Below the pieces are notes generated by a model. It searched no databases and had not been told where the DNA came from. It saw nothing but the letters and a program-made list of their open reading frames with translations. A stretch of DNA of 40,372 nucleotides from Bacteriovoracales bacterium (GTDB lineage: Bacteria; Bdellovibrionota; Bacteriovoracia; Bacteriovoracales; Bacteriovoracaceae), in the NCBI GenBank assembly GCA_026713835.1, contig JAPONP010000061.1:1-40372 (forward strand), given 5' to 3'. Both the position numbers and the translations under genes were made by a program. Positions 14,950-22,907 of this stretch are shown here, in pieces. The number at the start of each line of letters is the position of its first letter. The stretch's first letter is position 1.

Positions 14950-15758
14950 AAGAACACAAAGAATTGATAGAAGAGACCTTCCTTGGAAATAGACAGATCG
15001 ATCAAGAGGTCAAAACGGCGGTGGAGGATACCGTCTTACGGTTGGAAAAGGGGGAGCTTAGGGTCTGCGAGAAAGTTCAAGGGAAGTGGCAAACCCACTC
15101 CTGGATCAAAGAGGCCATTCTCCTCTACTTTCGTCTCCGTGAAATGGAGGTGATGGAAGTTGGGCCTTGGCAATTTTATGACAAAATTCCTCTAAGACGT
15201 TGGGGTCCGGACGAGGGGGTGCGGGTGGTGCCCCATGCCCTGGTCAGAAGAGGGGCCCATGTGGAAAAAGGGGCCATCTTGATGCCAAGTTATGTGAACA
15301 TAGGGGCCTGGGTCGGTGGCGGCTCCATGGTGGACACTTGGGCCACGGTGGGAAGCTGTGCCCAGATCGGACGCCACGTTCACCTTTCCGGCGGGGTCGG
15401 TATCGGAGGAGTGTTGGAGCCCGTTCAGGCCAGTCCCGTCATCATCGAAGACAACGCCTTTATCGGCTCTCGCTGCATCGTCGTCGAAGGGGCGGTGGTG
15501 GAGGAGGGAGCGATTTTGGGGGCCGGGGTTACGGTGACCTCCGGTTCCCGAATCATCGATGTCACGGGAAAGGAGGAAAAGGTTTACAGGGGGCGGGTGC
15601 CAAAGAATGCGGTGGTGGTTCCCGGAAGCTCGACCAAGACATTCCCCGCAGGAGATTATGCCATCTCCAGCGCTCTTATAATCGGTCGTCGGGATGAGAG
15701 GAGCGATAAAAAGACATCTTTGACGAAGGCCTTGCGAGATTTCGATATTTCCGTGTGA
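14946..15758 (+). CDS. dapD: 2,3,4,5-tetrahydropyridine-2,6-dicarboxylate N-succinyltransferase
   Basis: DapD adds succinyl from succinyl-CoA to tetrahydrodipicolinate in the lysine/meso-diaminopimelate pathway. With the ATG at 14946 it is 270 residues, close to E. coli DapD (274). The ORF-track start at 14913 lies inside mpaA and lacks support, while 14946 gives a 4-nt ATGA overlap. The N-terminal helical domain contains SWIKEAILLYFRL and YDKIPL. The left-handed hexapeptide-repeat helix covers about residues 95-235, with PSYVNIGAWV, SMVDTWATVGSCAQIG and EDNAFIGSRC, all typical of DapD. The pathway implied is the succinylase branch; dapC and dapE are not in the window. Confidence 0.95.
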   Translation: MKEHKELIEETFLGNRQIDQEVKTAVEDTVLRLEKGELRVCEKVQGKWQTHSWIKEAILLYFRLREMEVMEVGPWQFYDKIPLRRWGPDEGVRVVPHALVRRGAHVEKGAILMPSYVNIGAWVGGGSMVDTWATVGSCAQIGRHVHLSGGVGIGGVLEPVQASPVIIEDNAFIGSRCIVVEGAVVEEGAILGAGVTVTSGSRIIDVTGKEEKVYRGRVPKNAVVVPGSSTKTFPAGDYAISSALIIGRRDERSDKKTSLTKALRDFDISV

Positions 15759-15763
15759 CTGAC

Positions 15764-15817
15764 GACGGGCCTTGTAAAAGAAGGCGGGAAGACCAAGGCT
15801 TCTTTTGGAGGTCCGTC
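15764..15817 (+). terminator. Long imperfect hairpin after dapD
   Basis: This begins 6 nt after the dapD stop. Arms GACGG-CCT and AAAAGAAG (15764-15783) pair with CTTCTTTT and AGG-CCGTC (15799-15817) around a 15-nt loop, with small internal mismatches. There is no T-run directly after it, so intrinsic termination is uncertain. It could also protect the 3' end or be a repeat seen here only once. Confidence 0.4.
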
Positions 15818-16031
15818 ATGGCCCGCCCGCCGTTGGATATTTTCCTATCCAGGGTTTCCCTAGGCTATCACTGCTGATCGAGTCAATTCAATGAATCATT
15901 CAAACCGATCGTAGAATTTTGCACCACACCGTTGACGGCCAAATTTTTGCGCCACGCCGAAAAGTGGGTTGGAAGAATTGAATTTTCGCCGAAAATGGCC
16001 AATAATCCTTGGCCAAAGGAGACCCCTTTCC

Positions 16032-17498
16032 ATGGGCCGCCAACTCAAACTCAAAGATTTTACCCCCAAAGATTATGAGGAATTTTCCATTCGCCTCCAC
16101 ACTCAACTCCAGGAGTTGAGAGAGGGCATTAAGGGGTCTTCATTCAATAAGAGGCATTTTAGCTTAGGGGCAGAACTCGAAGTCTATCTGGTTGACGATG
16201 AAGGCCGTCCTGCCAATGTCAATGAGGAGATTTTGGAAGCGGCCCGGGATCCTCGGCTTACCCCCGAGATCAACCGCTACAACCTAGAACTCAACTTCAC
16301 TCCCGTTGACGGTTGCCACGGTGCCCTCTTCAATCCTCTCGAAAAGGAGATGTACTCTCTTTTTGATACGGTCCAAGGACACGCCCGAAAGCTGGGAGCC
16401 GATATCGTTCCCATCGGCATCCTGCCCACCTTGGAAAAGGGTCACCTGGAAGAGGGCAGCATGATGACGGATCGGGATCGCTACCACGCCTTGAGAAAGA
16501 GCTTGTGTGGGCCCGAGGACAAGCCTTATAAAATCAATATCACGGGCCTTGACACCCTCACCCTGAGCGGCAAGGGAGTCTGCGTCGAGGGGGCCAATAC
16601 CTCCTTTCAGATCCACTTGCGTTTGCCTGCCGACGAGTTTACGGACTATTTCAATGCGGCCCAATTGGCCACTCCTCTTTTTTTGGCCCTCTCGGCTAAT
16701 TCTCCTCTGGTTTTAGGGCATCGTCTCTGGCAAGAATCCCGAATCGCTTTGTTTAAACAAAGTGTGGATTTTAGGGATCACGAAAACCCGGAGTGGAAAC
16801 AGCCCTCTAGGGTTTCCTTTGGTTATGGTTGGGCCCGCAAGGAGGCCTGGGAACTCTTTATGGAGAGCGTGGCCCTCTATCCACCCCTTCTTCCCGTCAT
16901 TAACGACCTAGACGAGTCCGACTCCACAACTCTTTTTGAGCTTTGCCTTCATCACGGAACCATTTGGCCTTGGAATCGGGCCGTCTATGGGGCCGGAGAT
17001 GAGGGGCATTTGAGAATCGAGTTTAGAAGCCTTCCCGCAGGTCCTTCCATCGTCGATATGATGGCTAATGCGGTCTTGGCCATAGGACTTACCCTAGGCT
17101 TTAAAGATACCATCGACTACTACAGCGCTCGGCTCCCCTTTCGTTTTGCCGAATACAATTTTTATCGAGCGGCCCAACGGGGACTCGGGGCCAGGTTGAT
17201 TTGGCCCAAGGTCGGCCAAGGTGGGGTTCTCGAACGTCCCATAACCGATATCATCCAAGAATTTCTTCCCGTGGCCCGGGAGGGATTGAAGCGATTGGAA
17301 ACGTGCCCCGATGAGATCGATCGCTTGTGGAAAATCGTCGAGCAGCGTTTTGAAAAAAGGACCACCGGGGCCAAATGGCAATTGGATCGCTTTGAACATT
17401 ACCGCAAGAACTGTTCCGTCGAGGAGTCTTGCCATCGAATGTTAGTGGACTATAGGAATAATATGATGGCCCGTGGGTCTGTGGTTGACTGGTGTTGA
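16032..17498 (+). CDS. GCS2-type glutamate-cysteine ligase-like carboxylate-amine ligase
   Basis: This 488-residue protein has the glutamine-synthetase-like fold signature of the GCS2/YbdK group of ATP-dependent carboxylate-amine ligases. Recognisable stretches are LGAELEVYLVD (Mg/ATP site), PEINRYNLELNFTPV, ADIVPIGILPT, and CVEGANTSFQIHLRL. Family members join glutamate to cysteine or make other amide bonds; true glutathione synthesis is not proven because no gshB is present. The ORF-track start (15969) would add 21 residues without a ribosome binding site. ATG 16032 follows AAAGGAGA and fits better. The next gene, an AstE-like hydrolase, overlaps it by 7 nt, so ligase and hydrolase may act on the same compound. 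Confidence 0.75.
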   Translation: MGRQLKLKDFTPKDYEEFSIRLHTQLQELREGIKGSSFNKRHFSLGAELEVYLVDDEGRPANVNEEILEAARDPRLTPEINRYNLELNFTPVDGCHGALFNPLEKEMYSLFDTVQGHARKLGADIVPIGILPTLEKGHLEEGSMMTDRDRYHALRKSLCGPEDKPYKINITGLDTLTLSGKGVCVEGANTSFQIHLRLPADEFTDYFNAAQLATPLFLALSANSPLVLGHRLWQESRIALFKQSVDFRDHENPEWKQPSRVSFGYGWARKEAWELFMESVALYPPLLPVINDLDESDSTTLFELCLHHGTIWPWNRAVYGAGDEGHLRIEFRSLPAGPSIVDMMANAVLAIGLTLGFKDTIDYYSARLPFRFAEYNFYRAAQRGLGARLIWPKVGQGGVLERPITDIIQEFLPVAREGLKRLETCPDEIDRLWKIVEQRFEKRTTGAKWQLDRFEHYRKNCSVEESCHRMLVDYRNNMMARGSVVDWC

Positions 17499-18484
17499 GT
17501 TCATGGGACCCGCAGTCCCTCTCCCAAGACATTCCTTCCTGTCCTCGAGAGTTTTTAAAACAATTGGGCGGCCCTACGGTTATGTGCCTTCCCGGTGAGG
17601 ATTCGAGTCGCACTCGCGTTCTCGTGACTCTCACCCACGGCCATGAGTCCTCGGGTTTTAAGGCCCTCCACCTCTGGCTACGGTCGGGTCGGCGGCCCAA
17701 AGTCGATATCGTCGTCATTTTGGGAGGGGTCAAGGCCGCCCTCATGGACCCCCCGTTTTATTACCGCCATCCTCCGGGGGAAAGGGACCTCAACCGCTGT
17801 TTTTCCTCTCCTTACGAGGATGAGCCGGGCCGTTTGGCCCGAGAAATCTTGGAGTGTATAGGGGGGTATGATCCTGAGGCCGTGTTGGATATGCACAATA
17901 CCTCGGCCCCTACCCCTCCCTTTGCGGTGATTTATGGGGACGATCCGGCCAAGCAAAATCTAGCGGGAGTTTTTGTGGACAACTTGATCATCTCGAACCT
18001 CAAGTTGGGATCCCTTATGGAACAAGACCTCGCCTGTCCGGTCATCACCCTCGAAGTGGGAGGCCATCGCGACCCAAAATCTCAAGACCTGGCCGTGATG
18101 AGTTTGGAGCGCTACTTTTTAAAAGATAATCTCCTGGAAACACCCACCGACATAAGGGTCTTTCGCAACTCTTTACGGCTGGAGCTAGCACCGGGACGAA
18201 GTCTTGGATTTTCCGACTCCCCTCTCCCGGATCTTGCGGTTACGATCAGAAACGATATCGATTCTCTCAATTTTTTTTCCATAGACACGGGCCAACTTTT
18301 GGGATGGGCCAGCGACCTGAATCATCTCAGGATAAGGGGTACGGATGACGGAAATGCCGGGCGCTACTTCACCCTACGCCGAGGAGGACTCTATCCGAAG
18401 GCCCCCATGACTCTTTTTATGGCGAGTATGCGATCCGATATCGCCGCTTCCGATTGCGTTTTCTATTTTAGTTCCAAAATTTAG
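17492..18484 (+). CDS. Succinylglutamate desuccinylase/aspartoacylase-like (M14) hydrolase
   Basis: This 330-residue protein of the AstE/AspA branch of the M14 fold removes acyl groups from N-acyl amino acids in characterised relatives. Zinc-site motif THGHESSG (His49, Glu52), GERDLNRCF (Arg and Asn for the carboxylate) and VLDMHNT (third zinc ligand) are clear. ITLEVGG carries the catalytic glutamate. The C-terminal third is divergent and may be a beta-barrel-like domain, as in AstE. It starts at a GTG overlapping the ligase stop by 7 nt, and its stop overlaps the convergent gene at 18481 by 4 nt. The substrate is unknown; a DapE-like role (N-succinyl-DAP) is conceivable but not supported by motif. 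Confidence 0.75.
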   Translation: MLSSWDPQSLSQDIPSCPREFLKQLGGPTVMCLPGEDSSRTRVLVTLTHGHESSGFKALHLWLRSGRRPKVDIVVILGGVKAALMDPPFYYRHPPGERDLNRCFSSPYEDEPGRLAREILECIGGYDPEAVLDMHNTSAPTPPFAVIYGDDPAKQNLAGVFVDNLIISNLKLGSLMEQDLACPVITLEVGGHRDPKSQDLAVMSLERYFLKDNLLETPTDIRVFRNSLRLELAPGRSLGFSDSPLPDLAVTIRNDIDSLNFFSIDTGQLLGWASDLNHLRIRGTDDGNAGRYFTLRRGGLYPKAPMTLFMASMRSDIAASDCVFYFSSKI

Positions 18485-19410
18485 CGGAGGATTTCCTTTT
18501 TTTCGGCTTTTTCTTCTCTCTGGCGAGATAGGGACTCTCGGGTCGATACCCAAAGTGAAGAGTCATTAAGGAAGGGTTCAAGTCCCTCATCTTTACATGT
18601 CTTGACTATGCTTCTTGCTATTTCATAGGGAAGAATATCGGTGTCCGTTCCTAAGTCGCGTTTTTTCGTTAGCCTATAGTATTTTTGATCAAGCCCTTGA
18701 GATTTGGCTTTAGCGAAATCGGCCTCAAAAAGATGATCCTTTTCAAATATCTTTACAAGCTGACCGCCAAGTTTTCTAAACTCTTTAGAGCAAAAACTCT
18801 TTGCCTCCCTGTAATTCTTTAAAATATCACTCGTGCTTTTGCAGATATCAATGTGAGCAAGCCGGTTATGGCTTGACGAAGATACGTGATTATCCATTGG
18901 GCCAAGATGTTTTATCTGCACGAGGACACATTGCCCATTTCTAACCTCAAACTTAAGACGTCGCCCTTGTCCTCTTGCGTTATTACCTCTTTTACCCTTG
19001 CGGCCCCCAATTGTGTGATAGTAGCCGATCTCTTTTATGTTTTTGCTTTTGGAGTCTCTTAGGATTTCAATGTCTATATCCTCATAGTCACTGCCAGCAC
19101 TCACCCTTGTTTGCAGGAATCGGCCATTATATGTTTCTTTTTCCTCCATACTTTTAACTTCTGGTGAGATTCTAATCCTGCCATCAGGTAGAATCTTAAA
19201 GTAATCATATTTGCGAGAGAGTGTGGAAATGGTAGCATTGTAAGGATCTACATGAACGGGAAGATTGGCGCATTTTGAATAGTCGACTCCGCTAGGTTGT
19301 CCACTGAGCATTCTTTCTGAATTAGCCCAAACCGCATTTCCTCCTTTACCCAAACTCCCTATGGGCCCCCATAAAACCGTAGCCAGAATAAACGCTTTCA
19401 TTATAACCAT
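18481..19410 (-). CDS. Secreted protein of unknown function
   Basis: I do not recognise this ~309-residue protein. With the start at ATG 19410 it has a signal peptide: MVIMKAFILATVLWGPIGSL, then a cleavage region near NAVWANSE. This start is chosen because GGAGGAGAAAA precedes it, and because the ORF-track start (19497) would put a consensus TATAAT inside the gene. The mature part is basic, with five cysteines, a Gly/Lys/Arg-rich loop (GGRKGKRGNNARGQGRR) in the middle and a very charged C-terminus (REEKAEKKE). It is more AT-rich than the flanking gshA-like operon, which hints at a different origin. Confidence 0.7.
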   Translation of the reverse strand: MVIMKAFILATVLWGPIGSLGKGGNAVWANSERMLSGQPSGVDYSKCANLPVHVDPYNATISTLSRKYDYFKILPDGRIRISPEVKSMEEKETYNGRFLQTRVSAGSDYEDIDIEILRDSKSKNIKEIGYYHTIGGRKGKRGNNARGQGRRLKFEVRNGQCVLVQIKHLGPMDNHVSSSSHNRLAHIDICKSTSDILKNYREAKSFCSKEFRKLGGQLVKIFEKDHLFEADFAKAKSQGLDQKYYRLTKKRDLGTDTDILPYEIARSIVKTCKDEGLEPFLNDSSLWVSTRESLSRQREEKAEKKEILR

Positions 19411-19449
19411 TTTTCTCCTCCAGGCTAAATCGACATCACGAAGATGGAG

Positions 19450-19455
19450 ATTATA
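19450..19455 (-). promoter_or_regulatory. Consensus -10 box for the secreted protein gene
   Basis: TATAAT on the minus strand lies 39 nt upstream of ATG 19410. No good -35 TTGACA match is seen at 15-18 bp, so the promoter is inferred from the -10 only. Confidence 0.35.
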
Positions 19456-19689
19456 GTTTATCACTTCTTTTGTTCGAGTGTTTGGCTCATGCGTCACTCC
19501 CTTTCAGGTTCTGATACGCATAAAAATACTTGATTTTTTACCTGTGATAAAAAACTTCGTAGGGCGTCTCTTTAAAAGGCTTCCATTTCTTTTTGCCTTT
19601 TTTTCAATGCTATGTAGGTAGGAAGGGAGAACAAGTGACATAGATGGTTCCAATTAGACATTTAATTGTCGATATAGTACCATGGGGCT

Positions 19690-20868
19690 ATGAGGGTTCA
19701 AAGATACCGCAAAAGAGACGCCGAAGTTATTCTAAAGGAATTGGCCGGGAGTTATCCCGTTGTTTCCGTGACCGGGCCACGGCAATCGGGAAAGACCACC
19801 CTCGTGCGCACCCTCTTTCCCCACAAAAGCTATGTGAATCTAGAAGATCTGGAACTTAGAAATTATGCCAAACAAGACCCCAAGGGATTTCTCGGCAAAT
19901 ACCAAAAAGTGGGGGCCATTATCGATGAAGTCCAAAATGTCCCGGAGCTTTTTTCCTACCTACAAGTCTTGGTGGATAAATCTCGTCAAATGGGGCAATT
20001 TATCCTCATCGGTTCCCAACAGTTTTCCCTGATGTCCAATATCTCCCAGTCCCTAGCGGGGAGGGTGGGATTATTAGAACTTCTCCCTTTTTCTCTAAGT
20101 GAACTTCGCTCGGAGCAAAAAAGTTTAGAGGAGACACTTTATAGGGGATTCTACCCTCCTCTCCACGATAGATCCATTCGTACTCACCTATGGCATGGGG
20201 ATTACATTAGGACTTATATTGAAAGAGATGTGCGTAAACTCATCAATATCAAAGACCTTTCCCTCTTTCAAAACTTTTTGAGTTTATGCGCAGCCAGAAA
20301 TGGGCAATTAATCAATATGTCGGAATTGGGTTCTCATATTGGTATAGATGCAAGAACAGTGAAATCTTGGTTGTCTATTCTAGAAGCGAGTTACCTCATC
20401 TTTTTACTTCGGCCTCATCACAGAAACTTCTCTAAAAAGATAATTAAAACTCCTAAAATTTATTTTTATGACTCCGGATTGATATGTTACCTGCTTCAAA
20501 TAAAAGCAGAGGATATTCACCTTTCCCCCTACAAAGGTCCCCTTTTTGAATCTATGATTATTAGTGAATTTAAAAAGCTTAGCATGAACCACCGCCATGA
20601 TCTTGAATTCTATTTTTGGAAAAATAACAAAGGCATTGAAGTTGACCTGCTCTTTCAAAAAAGTATGAAACTCTATCCCATTGAAATAAAATCCGGAAAA
20701 ACTATGCAAGAATCATTTTTAAAAAACTTAAAGGTTTACCGAGAGCTTGTGGCCGATGATCTAGGAAAACCCTTTCTCATCTACGGGGGAGATGAACCCC
20801 AATCGAGAAACAAAATTGAAGTGTTATCTTGGAAAAACCTCGCCCCTCTAATGGCCATATTGACGTAG
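19690..20868 (+). CDS. AAA ATPase with DUF4143 C-terminal domain
   Basis: This 392-residue protein belongs to the large family annotated as ATP-binding protein/DUF4143. Walker A is TGPRQSGKTT (residues 28-37), Walker B is AIIDEVQNVPEL, and sensor-like FILIGSQQF follows. The C-terminal DUF4143 region contains a helix-turn-helix-like stretch (IGIDARTVKSWLSILEASYL) and an FYFWKNNKGIEVDLLF...YPIEIKSG block that resembles a PD-(D/E)XK nuclease core. The biological role of the family is unsettled; it is patchy in bacteria and often lies in accessory regions. The gene is intact, monocistronic and relatively AT-rich. The upstream 280 bp show no other feature I can support. Confidence 0.85.
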   Translation: MRVQRYRKRDAEVILKELAGSYPVVSVTGPRQSGKTTLVRTLFPHKSYVNLEDLELRNYAKQDPKGFLGKYQKVGAIIDEVQNVPELFSYLQVLVDKSRQMGQFILIGSQQFSLMSNISQSLAGRVGLLELLPFSLSELRSEQKSLEETLYRGFYPPLHDRSIRTHLWHGDYIRTYIERDVRKLINIKDLSLFQNFLSLCAARNGQLINMSELGSHIGIDARTVKSWLSILEASYLIFLLRPHHRNFSKKIIKTPKIYFYDSGLICYLLQIKAEDIHLSPYKGPLFESMIISEFKKLSMNHRHDLEFYFWKNNKGIEVDLLFQKSMKLYPIEIKSGKTMQESFLKNLKVYRELVADDLGKPFLIYGGDEPQSRNKIEVLSWKNLAPLMAILT

Positions 20869-20964
20869 ATGATTTGGCCCAAAGATAATAGTTCAAATTG
20901 ATCGGTGTTTATTATTGAGAACAGGGGGGGGGCGTTCTCGTCCCGTCGGTCATTTACGCATCCT

Positions 20965-20981
20965 CCCGTGGACACCACGGG
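20965..20981 (+). promoter_or_regulatory. Perfect short hairpin upstream of cmoA
   Basis: CCCGTGG-ACA-CCACGGG is a perfect 7-bp stem with a 3-nt loop, 22 nt upstream of the cmoA ATG. It could attenuate or regulate cmoA translation, or terminate incoming transcription, although no T-run follows. Confidence 0.35.
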
Positions 20982-21003
20982 CGCCCAATGATACAAGGCG
21001 TCT

Positions 21004-21735
21004 ATGAAGGAAGACACCTATTTTGACCGCCCCATGAAGGCGGTTCCCCCCTTCGCCTTTAACCAAGGGGTGGCCGATTGTTTTGACGATATGGTGTCTC
21101 GCTCCGTTCCCTATTACGGGGAGATTCACCGAATCCTCGTGGATCTTCTTCCCTATAGGATTCGTCCCGAAGATCGCATCTATGATTTGGGCTGTTCCAC
21201 GGGAACGGTGATCCGGCTCCTTTCCGATCATCTCAAAGGGCAGAGCGTGAGCTTTGTAGGCCTTGACCAGTCGTCTCCTATGGTGAGCAAGGCCCGGAAA
21301 AAATGCGCTTCCTGTGAACATCCCATCACTTGGGTTTGTGAGGATATCTTGGATCACTTATTCCTGGAAAGTGGACTCGTGGTGATGAACTACACCTTAC
21401 AATTTATCGACAAATCCCATAGGGCCTCACTCATGGAAAAAATCTATCGTTCTTTGAGAGTGGGCGGGACGTTTTTTCTTTGCGAAAAAATCGAGTCCAA
21501 AGACGAAGAGATCGAGCGCTTCCAGTCCCAACTCTACCGGGATTTTAAAAGAAGGAATGGTTATTCGGAATTGGAGATCGCTCAAAAGCGCGAGGCCTTG
21601 GAAAACGTACTCGTGCCCTTGCCCCCCGAGTCCCAATTGAATCTTTTAAAATCGGCCGGTTTCGATCATGTGGATATGATCTTTCGTTGGTTCAACTTCG
21701 CCTGTTTTATAGGGATCAAGGCCCGTGGGACTTGA
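21004..21735 (+). CDS. cmoA: Carboxy-S-adenosyl-L-methionine synthase CmoA
   Basis: CmoA makes carboxy-SAM from SAM and prephenate for 5-oxyacetyl-uridine (cmo5U34) formation in tRNA. The 243-residue sequence begins FDRPMKAVPPFAFNQGVADCFDDMVSRSVPYY, a CmoA-specific N-terminus. The SAM-binding loop IYDLGCSTGTVIRLL follows (about residues 60-74). Later blocks MNYTLQFID, FFLCEKIESKD and RRNGYSELEIAQKREALENVL also match the family. The next gene is cmoB, overlapping by 11 nt, which confirms the assignment. The ATG at 21004 has only a weak ribosome binding site (AAGG). Confidence 0.95.
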   Translation: MKEDTYFDRPMKAVPPFAFNQGVADCFDDMVSRSVPYYGEIHRILVDLLPYRIRPEDRIYDLGCSTGTVIRLLSDHLKGQSVSFVGLDQSSPMVSKARKKCASCEHPITWVCEDILDHLFLESGLVVMNYTLQFIDKSHRASLMEKIYRSLRVGGTFFLCEKIESKDEEIERFQSQLYRDFKRRNGYSELEIAQKREALENVLVPLPPESQLNLLKSAGFDHVDMIFRWFNFACFIGIKARGT

Positions 21736-22675
21736 ATACCTGAAAGATTTTCCGGGCGCTATAGACTTTGACACCTTAGAGCGGATCAAAAGCGAGCGGG
21801 AGAAGGGATGGGACTTGGGTCTAGGGCCAAAGTATCGAAACATTCTTTCAAAACTGCCTCGGGTTTTGGGGAATGTGAAGGTGGCGGGCGGGGCCGTGAG
21901 TGTGGAAGGAGATATCGGCGCTCAAGAGAGGGAGGTTATCGAGAGGGGGGCCCTTGAACTTAAAAATTGGAGGAAGGGCCCTTTTGAACTCTTTGGGCTT
22001 TTGATCGATAGCGAGTGGCGAAGTGATCTCAAGTGGAATCGGTTAAAGAGTAAACTCGGGGACCTCAGTGGGCAAACGGTTTTGGATATCGGATGCAATA
22101 ACGGCCACTTCATGTATCAAATGAAAGAGGCCGGGTCCCGGAATGTTTTGGGAATCGACCCCACCATTCATTTTTGCGCCCAATTTCGGTTTGTCCAACA
22201 CTTTGCTCAAGTTAAAGGCCTCCATTTTGAACTCTTTGGCGTTGATGAGTTGACTTCGTTTCGCCACGTTTTCGATACGGTTTTTTCCCTTGGGATTCTC
22301 TACCATCACCCCCATCCTCTCAAACAATTAAAAGATATCCACGAGGCCTTAAGGCCCGGGGGACGATTGATTTTGGAAACCATTGGCCTTGAAGGAGAGT
22401 CCCCCGTCTCCTTTTGTCCCGTGGATCGGTATGCGGGAATGAAAAAGATATGGTTTATCCCGACCCTTCCCGTTCTCCTCCACTGGATGAAAAAATCTCT
22501 TTTTACGGATATCGAAGTGATCTCCACCGAGTGGGAAGGAGAGAGTGAGCAGCGATCGACCCCATGGTCGGCCCCCGTCTCCTATCGAGATTTTTTAAAT
22601 CCTCGCGACAAAAACAAAACAGTCGAAGGTCATCCCGCTCCTCTTCGGTTTATCGTTCAGGGAAGAAAAAGGTAA
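21725..22675 (+). CDS. cmoB: tRNA U34 carboxymethyltransferase CmoB
   Basis: CmoB transfers the carboxymethyl group from carboxy-SAM to 5-hydroxyuridine at tRNA position 34, allowing expanded wobble decoding. At 316 residues it is near the family's 320. Motifs are EWRSDLKWNRL, VLDIGCNNGHFMYQM (SAM fold loop), VLGIDPTIHF, FDTVFSLGILYHHPHPL, and the C-terminal STEWEGESEQRSTPWS region. It starts with a GTG inside the cmoA 3' end (11-nt overlap). Its TAA stop is contributed by the GTAAC that opens repeat copy B, so the last codons may have been altered when the repeat arrived. Confidence 0.95.
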   Translation: MGLEYLKDFPGAIDFDTLERIKSEREKGWDLGLGPKYRNILSKLPRVLGNVKVAGGAVSVEGDIGAQEREVIERGALELKNWRKGPFELFGLLIDSEWRSDLKWNRLKSKLGDLSGQTVLDIGCNNGHFMYQMKEAGSRNVLGIDPTIHFCAQFRFVQHFAQVKGLHFELFGVDELTSFRHVFDTVFSLGILYHHPHPLKQLKDIHEALRPGGRLILETIGLEGESPVSFCPVDRYAGMKKIWFIPTLPVLLHWMKKSLFTDIEVISTEWEGESEQRSTPWSAPVSYRDFLNPRDKNKTVEGHPAPLRFIVQGRKR

Positions 22676-22810
22676 CGGCTCACCCATTTGGCGATCTTGG
22701 CAGTCGTCTGCCTCATCACTCCCTGCGGCGTACTTAAAGTACGCCTCAGTCGTTCTTCGTTGTCTCCTACCAATCTCATCCAAATGGATGGCAGTTACAT
22801 TGCCTTTATT
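22672..22810 (+). repeat. Structured palindromic repeat, copy B (divergent)
   Basis: This has the same architecture as copies A and C: GTAAC at the 5' end, GTTAC plus TTGCCTTTATT at the 3' end, and an internal hairpin. Sequence differs at many sites but pairing is kept. The inner stem is GGCGTAC-TTAAA-GTACGCC, and the outer stem is CCATTTGG with CCAAATGG where A/C have GC-rich equivalents. It begins within the last codons of cmoB and follows that gene in the same orientation as the other copies follow theirs. Confidence 0.85.
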
Positions 22811-22907
22811 ACAGTTTTTGCTAGAGGTGCAAGCAGTTACAGAAAAAGACCCTAGAGCCTAGCTATTTTTGGGATTATTGATTACCCTCTAGGTAAGAGG
22901 GGGTAGC

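Noticed and set aside
15969-16031. N-terminal extension of the GCS2-type ligase
   Set aside because: The upstream start lacks a ribosome binding site; ATG 16032 has AAAGGAGA and gives a normal N-terminus.
19498-19689. Possible promoter or small gene upstream of the DUF4143 ATPase
   Set aside because: A/T-rich stretches are present but no -35/-10 pair with suitable spacing and no supported short ORF.
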